Positions 42,669-52,928 of a stretch of 64,000 bases of DNA are shown one piece after another (positions within the stretch are counted from its first letter, which is position 1; each line of letters starts with the position of its first letter). This DNA is from JAAGZL01 sp964628835. GTDB taxonomy: Bacteria; Pseudomonadota; Gammaproteobacteria; Chromatiales; Chromatiaceae. The stretch spans positions 36,601 through 100,600 of the forward strand of contig CAZVME010000003.1 in the NCBI GenBank assembly GCA_964628835.1, read 5' to 3'. Position numbers and translations under genes: made by a program. The notes below the pieces were generated by a model. It had not been told where the DNA came from. It saw only the letters and a program-made list of their open reading frames with translations, and ran no database searches.

Positions 42669-43520
42669 ATGACAAAGCTGTTCGTTAACAACCTCACAAT
42701 TATTGACTCCTCTCTTCTGGACCCGGAGCGTGGACTGGTGGGAGAGAGTTGGCGCGTGGATGTGGAACTGGAGGGGACCCTAAATCATCAGGGAATGGTG
42801 CTGGACTTTGCCGACATCAAACGGCAGGTAAAACAGACCATTGATCACTATTTTGATCACAAACTGCTGGTCCCGGCCCGCAATGAAAACTGCGGTATAA
42901 CCGAAAAAGACGGGGCCATGGAGATTGAGTTCCTGCTCAACTCTGGTGAAGTAATTCGGCACAGCTCACCAGCAACCGCAGTCGGCCTGATCACCACGGA
43001 ACTGGTCAATACCAAAACCCTGACCACCGCCATTCTAGAAAGATTGCAGCCAGGACTGCCAGAGAATGTGGCTGATTTTCGACTAAGACTGCATCACGAG
43101 ACCACATCCGATCCCAGTTTTCACTACAGCCACGGCCTTAGGCAACACGCAGGTAACTGTCAGCGCATTGCCCATGGACACCGCTCCCGCATTGAAATCT
43201 ACCAGGACGATGAACGTGAACACGGGTTGGAATCGGAGTGGGCCGAGCTATGGCGTGACATCTATATCGGCAACAGGTCCGATCTTACCGCTGAGCTGGA
43301 ACGCGCCGGATGTAACTATTTTCGATTCAGTTACCACGCCATCCACGGCGAGTTCAGGCTGGAGCTGCCGCAACGACTCTGTTACCTGATCGACACCGAC
43401 TCCACAGTGGAGAATCTGGCCCAACACATTGCCAGCAGCCTGAAACAGCGGCATCCGCGATCAGAGTTCCAGGTGCGGGTGTTTGAGGGTGTGGACAAGG
43501 GTGCTATTGGCTGTTCATGA
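42669..43520 (+). CDS. Tandem 6-pyruvoyl-tetrahydropterin synthase-like protein
   Basis: 283 residues, about twice the length of QueD. The N-terminal half (1-125) keeps the second part of the fold, GMVLDFADIKRQVKQTID and HYFDHKLLV, but GESWRVDVELEG replaces the zinc and catalytic HGHNY segment. The C-terminal half (about 140-283) has FHYSHGLRQHAGN and NCQRIAHGHRSRIEIY, which supply three zinc-type histidines and the catalytic-type Cys, but lacks the LDF...LDH part. Active-site elements are thus divided between halves. It may act in queuosine or another pterin pathway, or be a non-catalytic relative. It stands alone, 34 nt after the tRNA, converging with argJ. Confidence 0.75.
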   Translation: MTKLFVNNLTIIDSSLLDPERGLVGESWRVDVELEGTLNHQGMVLDFADIKRQVKQTIDHYFDHKLLVPARNENCGITEKDGAMEIEFLLNSGEVIRHSSPATAVGLITTELVNTKTLTTAILERLQPGLPENVADFRLRLHHETTSDPSFHYSHGLRQHAGNCQRIAHGHRSRIEIYQDDEREHGLESEWAELWRDIYIGNRSDLTAELERAGCNYFRFSYHAIHGEFRLELPQRLCYLIDTDSTVENLAQHIASSLKQRHPRSEFQVRVFEGVDKGAIGCS

Positions 43521-43554
43521 GCATCAGGATGGGGCAAACAAACGAGAGAGCAGG

Positions 43555-44769
43555 TTAAGTACGGTACTCCGCGTTTATCTTTACGTAGTCGTAGGAGAAG
43601 TCACAGGTCAACACCCTGGTATCGGCGTCACCGCGTCCCAGTTCCACCCGGATGGTAAACTCATCCCTATCCATTACCGACTGACCAGCCGATTCAGAAT
43701 AGTCCTGGGCGCGCCCGCCATCCTGCACAATGCACACTTCACCCAACCAGATACGGATGGCAGTAATATCCAGCTGCTCCACATCGGCCCGGCCCACAGC
43801 GGCCAGTATGCGTCCCCAGTTCGGGTCTGAAGCAAACAGCGCGGTCTTTACCAACGGGGAGTGAGCGATGGTGTATGCAACCGCTCTGGCCTCAGCAACA
43901 TCTGCAGCACCCTCAACCAGGACCTCAACCAGCTTGGTTGCGCCCTCACCATCCTTGACTATGGCCCGGGCCAGCTCCATACAGACCGCCCGCACCGTAT
44001 CACACAGACTGGTGTAAGCACTGTTGTGTTTCGTGATTGCCGCCGCATCGGCAGCACCGCTTGCCATGAGCACACAGGCATCATTGGTGGAGGTATCTCC
44101 ATCCACGGTGATGGAGTTGAAGGAAGGCGCTACCGCCTGTTCCAAACACTCCTGGAGCAGACTCTGATCGACAGTGGCATCGGTGGCAATGTAGGCCAGC
44201 ATCGTCGCCATATCCGGCCGGATCATGCCTGAACCCTTGGCCATGCCGGTTACAATGAGGGTCTTGCCGTCAGATTCAAAGCTGTGTGAAATCAGCTTGG
44301 GTACGGTATCTGTGGTCATGATGGCGTTGGCCGCATCTGTCCAGCCACTCTCACTCAGGTCTGCCACCGCCGCTGGCAGCGCTTCGACCATCTTCTCCAG
44401 CGGCAGGCTCTCGCCGATCACCCCGGTGGAAAATGGCAGGATCTCGCTTGCCTGGCAACTGACATGATCAGCCAGCGCCTCACATGTAGTGTTGCATCGG
44501 TTTTTCCCATTTACGCCGGTTCCTGCGTTGGCGTTTCCAGAGTTGATCAGTAGATAACGTGGAGGGGAGAGTTCCAGATGCTCCCTGGCCACCACCACAG
44601 GTGCGGCACAGAAGGCATTCCTGGTGAATACTGCAGCACAGCTTGAACCTGGCGCCATCTCGATAACTACCAGGTCACTCCTGTCCGCATATTTGATTCC
44701 TGCGGCGGCGCTACCCAGGCGTATACCGGCAACCGTTCTAACACCCGACACAGGATTGCTCAGCGTCAT
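43555..44769 (-). CDS. argJ: Bifunctional glutamate N-acetyltransferase / N-acetylglutamate synthase
   Basis: 404 residues, normal length. The self-cleavage site that frees the catalytic Thr is GMIRPDMATMLAYI, between Ala and Thr. The conserved VDGDTSTNDACVLMASG and the C-terminal DPNWGRILAAVGRAD are present. ArgJ moves the acetyl group from N-acetylornithine to glutamate, making the arginine pathway cyclic; bifunctional forms also use acetyl-CoA. It starts 12 nt after secA ends, on the same strand. Confidence 0.97.
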   Translation of the reverse strand: MTLSNPVSGVRTVAGIRLGSAAAGIKYADRSDLVVIEMAPGSSCAAVFTRNAFCAAPVVVAREHLELSPPRYLLINSGNANAGTGVNGKNRCNTTCEALADHVSCQASEILPFSTGVIGESLPLEKMVEALPAAVADLSESGWTDAANAIMTTDTVPKLISHSFESDGKTLIVTGMAKGSGMIRPDMATMLAYIATDATVDQSLLQECLEQAVAPSFNSITVDGDTSTNDACVLMASGAADAAAITKHNSAYTSLCDTVRAVCMELARAIVKDGEGATKLVEVLVEGAADVAEARAVAYTIAHSPLVKTALFASDPNWGRILAAVGRADVEQLDITAIRIWLGEVCIVQDGGRAQDYSESAGQSVMDRDEFTIRVELGRGDADTRVLTCDFSYDYVKINAEYRT

Positions 44770-44781
44770 CCCGGCCTGACC

Positions 44782-47595
44782 CTACTGCAACTTCCCATGG
44801 CACTGCTTATATTTTTTCCCGGAACCACATGGGCAAGGTTCATTGCGCCCAACCTTGCGCTCCTGACGCACATAGGGTGTGTGTTCTTCCTCATCCTGAG
44901 CTGCCTGAGCCATATCCCCGGTATCACCAAAACCGGAGAACTCCTCATGCTTCATCTCAAAACCATCAATCGGCTGCTCCTGATGATAGGTCTCCATCTC
45001 AGAATCTGTACGCACCTGGATCAGGGTCAGTACTGAGATAAACTCCTGTTTTATATCTTCCAGCATGCGAGTGAACATCTCGAAGGCCTCGCGCTTGTAC
45101 TCCTGCTTGGGGTTTTTCTGGGCGTAGCCGCGCAGATGAATACCCTGACGCAGATAATCCATGTCTGCCAGATGCTCTTTCCATTTTGTGTCCAGGATCT
45201 GGAGCATGAGCCCCTTCTCATAGACGCGCATATTCTCGGCCCCGGCCAGCTCTTCCTTCCCCCTGTACTCCTGCTGCATCAGTTCCAGGATACGACCACG
45301 CAGGTTCTCTTCATGCAGTCCGTCGTCCTCATCCAGCCACTGCTGGATCTCGTATTTAAATCCGTAAGTGCTTTCCATAGCAAGCGTGAGACCGAGGATA
45401 TCCCACTGCTCATCCATACTCTCAGGCGGTATGTAGTTGCTGATCAGTTCATTCACCACGTCATAGCGCAGTGCTGTGACCGTATCCGCGATATCCTCGG
45501 TCTCCATCAGCTCATCCCGCTGCTGGTACACCACCTTACGCTGGTCGTTAGCAACATCATCATATTCCAGCAGCTGCTTACGGATGTCGAAGTTGCGTCC
45601 TTCCACCTTCTTCTGGGCGTTGGCAATGGCCTTAGTCACCCAGGGGTGCTCAATCGCCTCACCCTGCTCCATACCCAGTTTCTGCATGATCGCCGACACC
45701 CGGTCAGAGGCGAAGATCCGCATCAGGTTATCTTCCAGGGAGAGATAGAAACGGGTGGAACCAGGATCACCCTGACGCCCGGAGCGACCACGCAGTTGGT
45801 TATCTACCCGCCTTGATTCATGCCGTTCGGTACCTGTGACATGCAGACCACCAGCTTCCAGCACCTGCTTATGCCGCTGCTCCCAATCCTGCCTAGCCTT
45901 CTCGACTACCGACTCATCATTCTTCTTGTCACCCAAATCGTCCAGCTCAACCTCCAGGTTGCCACCGAGCACGATATCTGTACCACGACCCGCCATATTG
46001 GTGGCGATGGTAACAGCGCCCGGGCGTCCGGCCTCGGCTATGATAGTGGCCTCACGTTCATGCTGTTTGGCGTTGAGAACGTTGTGCTTTAGCTTCCTTT
46101 TATTGAGCAGGTCGGATATCAGCTCTGAGGTCTCAATGGATGCGGTGCCTACCAGCACCGGCTGCCCCCGTTGAACACAGTCTGCTACATCATCGGTGAT
46201 GGCGTGGTATTTCTCCTCTGCGGTCATATAGACCAGATCACCATTATCCTTACGCACCATATCCTGATTGGTCGGTATGACCACCACCTCCAGACCGTAG
46301 ATCTGCTGGAACTCATAGGCCTCGGTGTCTGCGGTGCCAGTCATGCCAGACAGCTTTTCATACAGCCGGAAATAGTTCTGGAAGGTGATGGAGGCCAGGG
46401 TCTGGTTCTCATTCTGAATCTCCACCCGCTCCTTGGCCTCGACAGCCTGATGCAGGCCCTCTGACCAACGGCGTCCCGGCATGGTGCGCCCGGTAAATTC
46501 ATCCACGATGACGATCTGCCCATCACCCACGATATAATCAACATTTATCTGGAACAGCGTGTGGGCGCGCAGGGCCGCAGTCACATGGTGCATCATGCTG
46601 ATATTGGCCGAGTCATACAAGCTGGAATCTTCGGCCAGCAAACCCATAGCGGTGAGCATCTCCTCCACGTGCTGATGCCCTTCATCACTGAGATAGGCCT
46701 GCTTGGATTTTTCATCCAGCGAGTAGTCTCCAGGCCCAAAATCGGGTTTTCCATCCTCCCCCTCGATCGGGTCCTGCTGGGTCAGTTTGGGGATGATGGT
46801 ATCTATCTTTTGATATAGATCGGAGCCGCCTTCGGTGGGGCCGGATATTATCAGCGGGGTACGCGCCTCATCAATGAGGATGGAGTCCACCTCATCCACC
46901 ACCGCGAAGTACCTGTTTTTTTGCACTCTCTGCTCGGCACTGAAGGCCATATTATCCCGTAGATAATCAAAGCCGAATTCGTTGTTGGTGCCGTAGGTGA
47001 TGTCACAGGCGTAGGAGTCCTGGCGGCTCACCTTGCTGAGATATGGATAACTGCCAGGCTCGACCTCGCTGGATCCATTGTATCGATAAGAGGACTCGTC
47101 TGATCCTTCTCCGCCAGAGGAGTTGATAACCCCAACCGTCAACCCAAGAAAGTGATAGATCCTTCCCATCCAGGCGGAATCACGTCGCGCCAGATAGTCG
47201 TTTACCGTGATTACATGTACGCCCTTTCCCGGCAGCGCATTCAGGTATACCGCCAGAGTCGCCACCAGGGTTTTACCCTCACCGGTACGCATCTCTGAGA
47301 TCTTGCCCTGATTCAGAACCATGCCACCGATCATCTGCACATCAAAGTGTCGCATCCCCAGAGTTCGCACCCCAGCCTCACGCACCGTGGCAAAGGCTTC
47401 TACCAGCAGATCATCCAGGGCCTCACCCTGCTCCAGGCGGTCACGAAATTCTGCAGTTTTGCCCCGTAGCTCATCATCAGTAAGAGCCTGGAGTGCAGGT
47501 TCTAATTCATTGATCTTTGTCACCACACGCGACATGCGCTTGATCAGCCGCTCATTGCGACTGCCAAAGATCTTGCTGAAAGTTTTTGTGAGCAT
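44782..47595 (-). CDS. secA: Preprotein translocase ATPase SecA
   Basis: 937 residues. The first nucleotide domain has MRTGEGKTLVATLA (Walker A) and VDEVDSILIDEARTPLI (Walker B). The preprotein cross-linking domain follows. The second nucleotide domain has TNMAGRGTDIVLGGN and QLRGRSGRQGDPGST. The C terminus carries the zinc/SecB-binding site NEPCPCGSGKKYKQCHG. It drives Sec-dependent protein export. Upstream 232 bp hold no gene. Confidence 0.98.
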   Translation of the reverse strand: MLTKTFSKIFGSRNERLIKRMSRVVTKINELEPALQALTDDELRGKTAEFRDRLEQGEALDDLLVEAFATVREAGVRTLGMRHFDVQMIGGMVLNQGKISEMRTGEGKTLVATLAVYLNALPGKGVHVITVNDYLARRDSAWMGRIYHFLGLTVGVINSSGGEGSDESSYRYNGSSEVEPGSYPYLSKVSRQDSYACDITYGTNNEFGFDYLRDNMAFSAEQRVQKNRYFAVVDEVDSILIDEARTPLIISGPTEGGSDLYQKIDTIIPKLTQQDPIEGEDGKPDFGPGDYSLDEKSKQAYLSDEGHQHVEEMLTAMGLLAEDSSLYDSANISMMHHVTAALRAHTLFQINVDYIVGDGQIVIVDEFTGRTMPGRRWSEGLHQAVEAKERVEIQNENQTLASITFQNYFRLYEKLSGMTGTADTEAYEFQQIYGLEVVVIPTNQDMVRKDNGDLVYMTAEEKYHAITDDVADCVQRGQPVLVGTASIETSELISDLLNKRKLKHNVLNAKQHEREATIIAEAGRPGAVTIATNMAGRGTDIVLGGNLEVELDDLGDKKNDESVVEKARQDWEQRHKQVLEAGGLHVTGTERHESRRVDNQLRGRSGRQGDPGSTRFYLSLEDNLMRIFASDRVSAIMQKLGMEQGEAIEHPWVTKAIANAQKKVEGRNFDIRKQLLEYDDVANDQRKVVYQQRDELMETEDIADTVTALRYDVVNELISNYIPPESMDEQWDILGLTLAMESTYGFKYEIQQWLDEDDGLHEENLRGRILELMQQEYRGKEELAGAENMRVYEKGLMLQILDTKWKEHLADMDYLRQGIHLRGYAQKNPKQEYKREAFEMFTRMLEDIKQEFISVLTLIQVRTDSEMETYHQEQPIDGFEMKHEEFSGFGDTGDMAQAAQDEEEHTPYVRQERKVGRNEPCPCGSGKKYKQCHGKLQ

Positions 47596-47827
47596 GGAAA
47601 TCGGTTCCGTCTAGAATAATAAAACTGGGAATGATACCGCAAAACATGGTCAGGTGGCAGGCAAATAACCAGCCAATTACCCAGTCTGTCGGCAAAAGTC
47701 TTGGTATTAATAAAAATGGATCAGAATGGAGACAATGTGGAGCCACAATCACAGATTACAACAGGGTGATATGGCAATTTGAAAACAACACAACTTAAGG
47801 CAGATGCGCCTTACTGAATGCTATCAG

Positions 47828-48787
47828 TTATTTGGCTGCACTCAGGTATTTGACGGGGTTGACCGTTTTCCCATTGAGCTGTACTTCGAAGTGGAGATGT
47901 GGACCAGTGGAACGCCCGGTTGAGCCTACGGTTGCGATGCGCTGTCCCCTCGAGACATAGTCTCCAACCTGGACCTTCAACTCATGATTATGTCCATAGA
48001 TGGTAACAAAACCATTACCGTGCTGAATCTTTACCAGCTTGCCATAGCCACTCTTGGTCCCGGAAAAGACGACTATTCCAGACCCGACAGCTTCTACTGG
48101 AGTTCCACGCTTGCTGGCGATATCCACTCCATCATGGAAGGTCTTCTTGCCAGTAAACGGATCGTGCCGCTTGCCATACTTTGAAGATATATACCCACCC
48201 TTTACCGGGCGACCAGCAGGGTGTATCTCTTTTTGCAGATCATAGTTCATGATCAGCTCTTCCAGTACGCTCAACTTCACTTCCCGGTCTTCGATAACCC
48301 GCGCCAGGGAGTCAATCTCACTAGCCAGCTCAGTCATATCCACCGGGCTACTCATGTCTCTGGAATCAACACCACCGCGACCAGGGATCTTCTTAAAGTC
48401 GAACTCCTCAGAGTCCAGCTTGCCCATCTTGGTGAGGCGCTCTCCCAAGGCGTTAAGGCGAACCATATGCGATTGCAGTTGCCCCAGTTTTAAAGCCAGT
48501 ACATTCAGGTGCCCATTAGTGCGCAGCCTGTTCTCTTCCCACTCCTTGCGTTGCTGTTTGATGCTGGACTGGAGAGTGGTACTGGAAATAAAAGTGGTGC
48601 GCGAACGTAGCTGTTCCTGTTCTGTGGCCTGCTGCGTGCCAAGTTCATGCCCCAGGTTGTAACTCACCCAGGATGCCGTGGTGGAGGCACCAGCAATCGC
48701 CAAAACAAGCACCCCAAGCATTAGCCATGGTGAAATGGAAACAGCCCCAGATTTGTGGTGACGATCAGACAGGAGTAGTATTTTCAT
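47828..48787 (-). CDS. Membrane-anchored M23 family peptidoglycan endopeptidase
   Basis: 319 residues. An N-terminal anchor helix (about 20-42) is followed by a long coiled-coil rich in Gln, Glu and Leu (about 60-185). The C-terminal LytM domain has the zinc ligands in KTFHDGVDIA (His and Asp) and GPHLHFEV (H-x-H), with the catalytic His in VTIYGHNHEL. It cuts peptidoglycan cross-links or, through the coiled coil, helps regulate cell-wall growth. Its place between secA and lpxC is conserved in Pseudomonas relatives. Divergent from the DUF721 gene by 65 bp. Confidence 0.93.
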   Translation of the reverse strand: MKILLLSDRHHKSGAVSISPWLMLGVLVLAIAGASTTASWVSYNLGHELGTQQATEQEQLRSRTTFISSTTLQSSIKQQRKEWEENRLRTNGHLNVLALKLGQLQSHMVRLNALGERLTKMGKLDSEEFDFKKIPGRGGVDSRDMSSPVDMTELASEIDSLARVIEDREVKLSVLEELIMNYDLQKEIHPAGRPVKGGYISSKYGKRHDPFTGKKTFHDGVDIASKRGTPVEAVGSGIVVFSGTKSGYGKLVKIQHGNGFVTIYGHNHELKVQVGDYVSRGQRIATVGSTGRSTGPHLHFEVQLNGKTVNPVKYLSAAK

Positions 48788-48852
48788 GTAGTTATATTTA
48801 TGTTTTCTCGTATTGCATCAGGTAACAAAACTCAAATCCCAACCGTCCGTCC

Positions 48853-49302
48853 ATGAACAGAAAATTTAAACTCCTAAAAAACTATCTGCAAACCGACAGT
48901 AAATTTGCCACAATTCAGGCCCAGATGCAACAAAACCAGGCATCTCTGCAAATGGTAAAGAGACTGCTTCCGGCGCCCTTGTGCGACCACTGCCTCAGTG
49001 TTGTGATCAAGTCCAGGCAGCTCATCCTGTATGCAGACTCATCCGCCTGGGCGAGCAGACTACGCTACTTCTCTCGGGAACTGGCCAGCAGACTTAGTAA
49101 TAAGCATCTAGATATCAACAAGATATCAGTTAAAATAATGGTGGATAATCGAAAGGTAGCGGCAAAACGCAAAGTCCGTGAGGCCCGCCTTCTATCCACA
49201 GAAAATGCCGATTTACTATCAAGAGTAGCCGACCACACGCCCGACCCAGATCTGCAGGCGGCGTTAAGGCGTCTAAGTTCTCACCATAAAAACAGAAAAT
49301 AG
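48853..49302 (+). CDS. DUF721 (DciA-like) protein
   Basis: 149 residues. The DUF721 core is visible as LLPAPLCDHCLSVVIKSRQL and LILYADSSAWASRLRYFSRE. The family includes DciA, which loads the replicative helicase DnaB in bacteria that lack DnaC. The gene normally sits beside lpxC and secA, as here. Whether this protein does the helicase-loading job depends on the absence of dnaC elsewhere. It is the only plus-strand gene between argJ and the window end. Confidence 0.85.
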   Translation: MNRKFKLLKNYLQTDSKFATIQAQMQQNQASLQMVKRLLPAPLCDHCLSVVIKSRQLILYADSSAWASRLRYFSRELASRLSNKHLDINKISVKIMVDNRKVAAKRKVREARLLSTENADLLSRVADHTPDPDLQAALRRLSSHHKNRK

Positions 49303-49340
49303 TCCTACCAAGCGCCGCCCAACCGCCAACCAGAACAGTC

Positions 49341-50252
49341 TCAGGAGACGGGAATAGGCTTCAAGTAGGAGATAGGCTCGTCGCTTCCCTCTTCAAAGGT
49401 GACCTCTTCCCAGGCACTCTCATCCGCAATGAGGGCTTTCAGCAACTTGTTGTTCAGGGCATGACCTGATCTGTTACCGATAAAGGAGCCAACCAGACTG
49501 TGACCCAGCAGATAGAGGTCACCGATGGCATCCAGAATCTTATGCTTCACAAACTCGTCTTCGTAGCGCAGGCCATCCTCGTTCAGCACCCTGAAGTCGT
49601 CGACTACAATGGCATTATCCATACTGCCGCCCAAGGCGAGATGACGCTCACGCAACATCTCAATATCCCGCAGAAAACCAAAGGTACGGGCTCGACTTAC
49701 CTCTTTAACAAAAGAGGTGGAGGAGAAATCCACCGATGCAAATCTGGTGCGCTCGGTGAACACAGGGTGATCGAAATCAATAGCAAACGAGACCTTGAAG
49801 CCATCGAAGGGCTTGAAGGCGGCACTCTTGTTTCCCTCATCCACCTTTACTTCCCGCTTGATACGGATAAACCGTTTGGCGGCATTCTGCTCTTCAATGC
49901 CAGCAGACTGAATCAGGAACACAAAGGGTCCGGCGCTGCCATCCATGATCGGAACCTCCGCTGCGCTTACATCAACATAGGCATTATCGATACCCAGACC
50001 GGCGCAGGCGGAAAGCAGATGTTCCACAGTGGAGATCTTAACCCCATCTTTTTCCAGGGTTGTGGAGAGCTGGGTATCACCAACATTTTCCGGACGGGCC
50101 TTGATCTCAACCGGCTCATCCAGATCAACACGTCGAAATATGATACCGGTATTGGTTGCTGCCGGCCGCAAGGTGAGATAAATCTTATCTCCCGTATGCA
50201 GGCCAACACCCGTGGCACGGATCACATTCTTCAATGTACGTTGTTTGATCAT
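49341..50252 (-). CDS. lpxC: UDP-3-O-acyl-N-acetylglucosamine deacetylase
   Basis: 303 residues. Zinc and catalytic residues lie in STVEHLLSACAGLGIDNA (His), MDGSAGPFVFLIQ (Glu/Asp region) and FVKHKILDAIGDLYLLG (His and Asp), with the last catalytic His in GNRSGHALNNKLL. It performs the committed step of lipid A synthesis. It is the last gene of the division and cell-wall cluster, 189 bp after ftsZ; that gap contains no gene. Confidence 0.98.
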   Translation of the reverse strand: MIKQRTLKNVIRATGVGLHTGDKIYLTLRPAATNTGIIFRRVDLDEPVEIKARPENVGDTQLSTTLEKDGVKISTVEHLLSACAGLGIDNAYVDVSAAEVPIMDGSAGPFVFLIQSAGIEEQNAAKRFIRIKREVKVDEGNKSAAFKPFDGFKVSFAIDFDHPVFTERTRFASVDFSSTSFVKEVSRARTFGFLRDIEMLRERHLALGGSMDNAIVVDDFRVLNEDGLRYEDEFVKHKILDAIGDLYLLGHSLVGSFIGNRSGHALNNKLLKALIADESAWEEVTFEEGSDEPISYLKPIPVS

Positions 50253-50441
50253 TTTATAGTTCCCTGCTCCACCTGATAACCCGAAAAAAACGGAGGGTAT
50301 AGTAGCATAAGCAGCGACTATGGCAAAAGCTCCAAATCAACAATCGGCGCAAAAAAGCCACACCTGTTCGATGAAGATCATTTATCCATATCTAACCACT
50401 TCTACCATCACACCGGGCTTTTCACACAACATCCCCCCTTA

Positions 50442-51629
50442 TCAGTCAGCCTGCCGGCGCAGAAATGCCGGGATATCCAGATACTCCATCTCCTTCTCCT
50501 GGGCGGACTCGGTGTATGATTTACCACCCTTGGGATCCTTGCGGATAACCGTTGGTCGATCCATAGAGCTGTAATCCGGACGAGTAAACACATCCTCCTC
50601 GGTCTGCACCGTGCGTAATACCGCCACCTCCTGCTGCTGCTGCTCCACCGCAGGTTTCTCAGGCCTGGCAGCCATCTCACCCAGACCAGTAGCTACTACG
50701 GTTACCCGCAGCTCATCTTCCATATCCGGGTCGATCACGGTACCCACCACCACGGTAGCATCATCACAGGCAACCTCTTTCACTGTGTTACCCACCTCAT
50801 CGAACTCTCCAATAGAGAGATCCAGTCCGGCCGTGATATTTACCAGAATGCCACGGGCGCCGGAGAGATTTACATCCTCCAACAGCGGGCTGTGGATCGC
50901 CTCTTCCGCGGCTTTGAACGCCCGACCTTCACCCCTGGCGCTGCCAGAACCCATCATGGCAACCCCCATCTCCGACATTACGGTGCGCACATCGGCAAAA
51001 TCCACGTTGATCAGGCCTGGACGGGTGATCAATTCAGCAATCCCCTGCACCGCACCCAGCAAGATATCGTTGGCTGACTTAAATGCATTCAGCAGGCTGA
51101 TCTCTTTACCCAACACTGCCAACAGCTTCTCATTGGGAATGGTAATCAGGGAGTCCACATATTTCCCCAACTCCATTACCCCAGCCTCTGCCACCTGCAT
51201 GCGCTTGTTGCCTTCGAAGGTGAACGGTTTGGTGACCACCGCTACCGTAAGCACGCCCATATCCCGCGCCACCTCGGCCACGATTGGTCCGGCACCTGTC
51301 CCGGTTCCACCACCAAGTCCTGCAGTGATAAACACCATGTCCGCACCTTCCAGCGCCTCCTGGATCCGGTCCCGGTCCTCCAGGGCCGCACCACGACCAA
51401 CTTCCGGATTGGTTCCAGCCCCCAGGCCTTTGGTGATATTTGAGCCCAGCTGCAACAACGTCCGCACCCGACTGTTGTTCAACGCCTGAGCATCGGTATT
51501 GGCGCAGATAAAATCGACGCCTTCGATATTGGCATCCACCATGTGGTTGACGGCATTACCGCCGCCACCGCCGACACCAACCACCTTGATCACCGCGTTC
51601 TGACTATATGCATCCATTAATTCAAACAT
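50442..51629 (-). CDS. ftsZ: Cell division GTPase FtsZ
   Basis: 395 residues. Tubulin signature GLGGGTGTGAGP, N-terminal VVGVGGGGGNAVNHM, T7-loop region NVDFADVRTVM, and the C-terminal tail YLDIPAFLRRQAD that binds FtsA, ZipA and ZapD. It polymerises at mid-cell to form the Z ring. 63 nt after ftsA. Confidence 0.98.
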   Translation of the reverse strand: MFELMDAYSQNAVIKVVGVGGGGGNAVNHMVDANIEGVDFICANTDAQALNNSRVRTLLQLGSNITKGLGAGTNPEVGRGAALEDRDRIQEALEGADMVFITAGLGGGTGTGAGPIVAEVARDMGVLTVAVVTKPFTFEGNKRMQVAEAGVMELGKYVDSLITIPNEKLLAVLGKEISLLNAFKSANDILLGAVQGIAELITRPGLINVDFADVRTVMSEMGVAMMGSGSARGEGRAFKAAEEAIHSPLLEDVNLSGARGILVNITAGLDLSIGEFDEVGNTVKEVACDDATVVVGTVIDPDMEDELRVTVVATGLGEMAARPEKPAVEQQQQEVAVLRTVQTEEDVFTRPDYSSMDRPTVIRKDPKGGKSYTESAQEKEMEYLDIPAFLRRQAD

Positions 51630-51692
51630 TACTCACCCTCCTCATAAGCGGGTCAAGGACCCAGGCACCCATGTATTTAAAAAGAAATAGCA

Positions 51693-52928
51693 TTAAAAAT
51701 TCCCTTGGAACCAGCTGCGCATGCGGCCCCAGATGTCATTCATGTTGGGCCCATTTGGCAGATCACGCATCTGCGTTGCCCGGTTACTGGAACCAAATAG
51801 CAGCAGACCAACGCCGGTGGCGTATATGGGGTTACGCACCACATCCACCAGCCCAGTTATATATTGTGGAAATCCCAACCTCACTGGCATATGGAACACC
51901 TCTTCTGCCAGGTCGATCAGCCCCTCCATCTTGGAGCTACCACCAGTCAACACCACACCTCCTGGAATAAGATCCTCAAAACCACTGCGTCGCAGCTCCG
52001 CCTGTACCAGGCTCAACAGCTCTTCGTAGCGCGGCTCCACCACTTCCGCCAGGGTCTGACGTGACAGGCGTCGGGATGGGCGGTCGCCGATACTCGGAAC
52101 CTCAATGGTCTCGTCATCTGCCGCCAGTTGGGTCAGGGCACAGGCATACTTCACCTTAATGTCCTCAGCATGCTGGGTGGGGGTACGCAGGGCCACGGCA
52201 ATATCGTTAGTAACCTGATCACCGGCGATTGGAATCACCGCAGTGTGGCGGATGGAGCCATCGGTAAAGATGGCAATATCGGTAGTGCCACCACCAATAT
52301 CCACCAGGCAGACCCCCAGTTCTTTTTCATCATCACTCAACACGGCGTAACTAGAGCTGAGTTGCTCCAGGATCAGATCATCCACATCCAGCCCGCAACG
52401 GCGCACGCACTTGACGATGTTCTGGGCTGCGCTCACCGCTCCGGTAACCATATGCACCCTGGCCTCCAGACGCACTCCAGACATGCCCACCGGCTCCTTG
52501 ATCCCCTCCTGCTCATCGATAATGAACTCCTGGGGCAGGATGTGCAGGATCTTCTGATCGGCCGGTATTGCCACCGCCCGTGCAGCGTCTATCACCCGCT
52601 CCACATCACCGTAGGCCACCTCGTGATCCTTGATCGCCACAATGCCGTGGGAGTTCAGACTGCGGATATGGCTACCAGCAATACCTGCGTGCACCGAGTG
52701 AATCTCGCAGCCAGCCATCAGCTCCGCCTCTTCCACGGCCCGCTGGATCGACTGAACCGTAGACTCAATATTCACCACCACACCCTTTTTCAGGCCACGT
52801 GACGGATGTGACCCGATGCCGATGATCTCGATCTCCCGGTCAATTTTTATCTCGCCAACAATGGCGACCACTTTTGAGGTCCCAATATCCAGACCTACAA
52901 TAAGATTTTTTTCCACCTTTTTGGTCAT
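51693..52928 (-). CDS. ftsA: Cell division protein FtsA
   Basis: 411 residues, actin-like ATPase. Phosphate-1 motif GLDIGTSKVVAIVGE, phosphate-2 LVDIGGGTTDIAIF and adenosine motif GGVVLTGGSSKMEGL. The C-terminal amphipathic helix IWGRMRSWFQGNF anchors it to the membrane and thereby tethers FtsZ. The start shares one base with the ftsQ stop. Confidence 0.98.
   Translation of the reverse strand: MTKKVEKNLIVGLDIGTSKVVAIVGEIKIDREIEIIGIGSHPSRGLKKGVVVNIESTVQSIQRAVEEAELMAGCEIHSVHAGIAGSHIRSLNSHGIVAIKDHEVAYGDVERVIDAARAVAIPADQKILHILPQEFIIDEQEGIKEPVGMSGVRLEARVHMVTGAVSAAQNIVKCVRRCGLDVDDLILEQLSSSYAVLSDDEKELGVCLVDIGGGTTDIAIFTDGSIRHTAVIPIAGDQVTNDIAVALRTPTQHAEDIKVKYACALTQLAADDETIEVPSIGDRPSRRLSRQTLAEVVEPRYEELLSLVQAELRRSGFEDLIPGGVVLTGGSSKMEGLIDLAEEVFHMPVRLGFPQYITGLVDVVRNPIYATGVGLLLFGSSNRATQMRDLPNGPNMNDIWGRMRSWFQGNF

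Noticed and set aside
50611..51489. Long open frame (292 codons) on the plus strand opposite ftsZ
   Set aside because: It mirrors the codon pattern of ftsZ, is rich in Ser, Pro and Thr with no fold or family sign, and overlaps an unquestionable gene.
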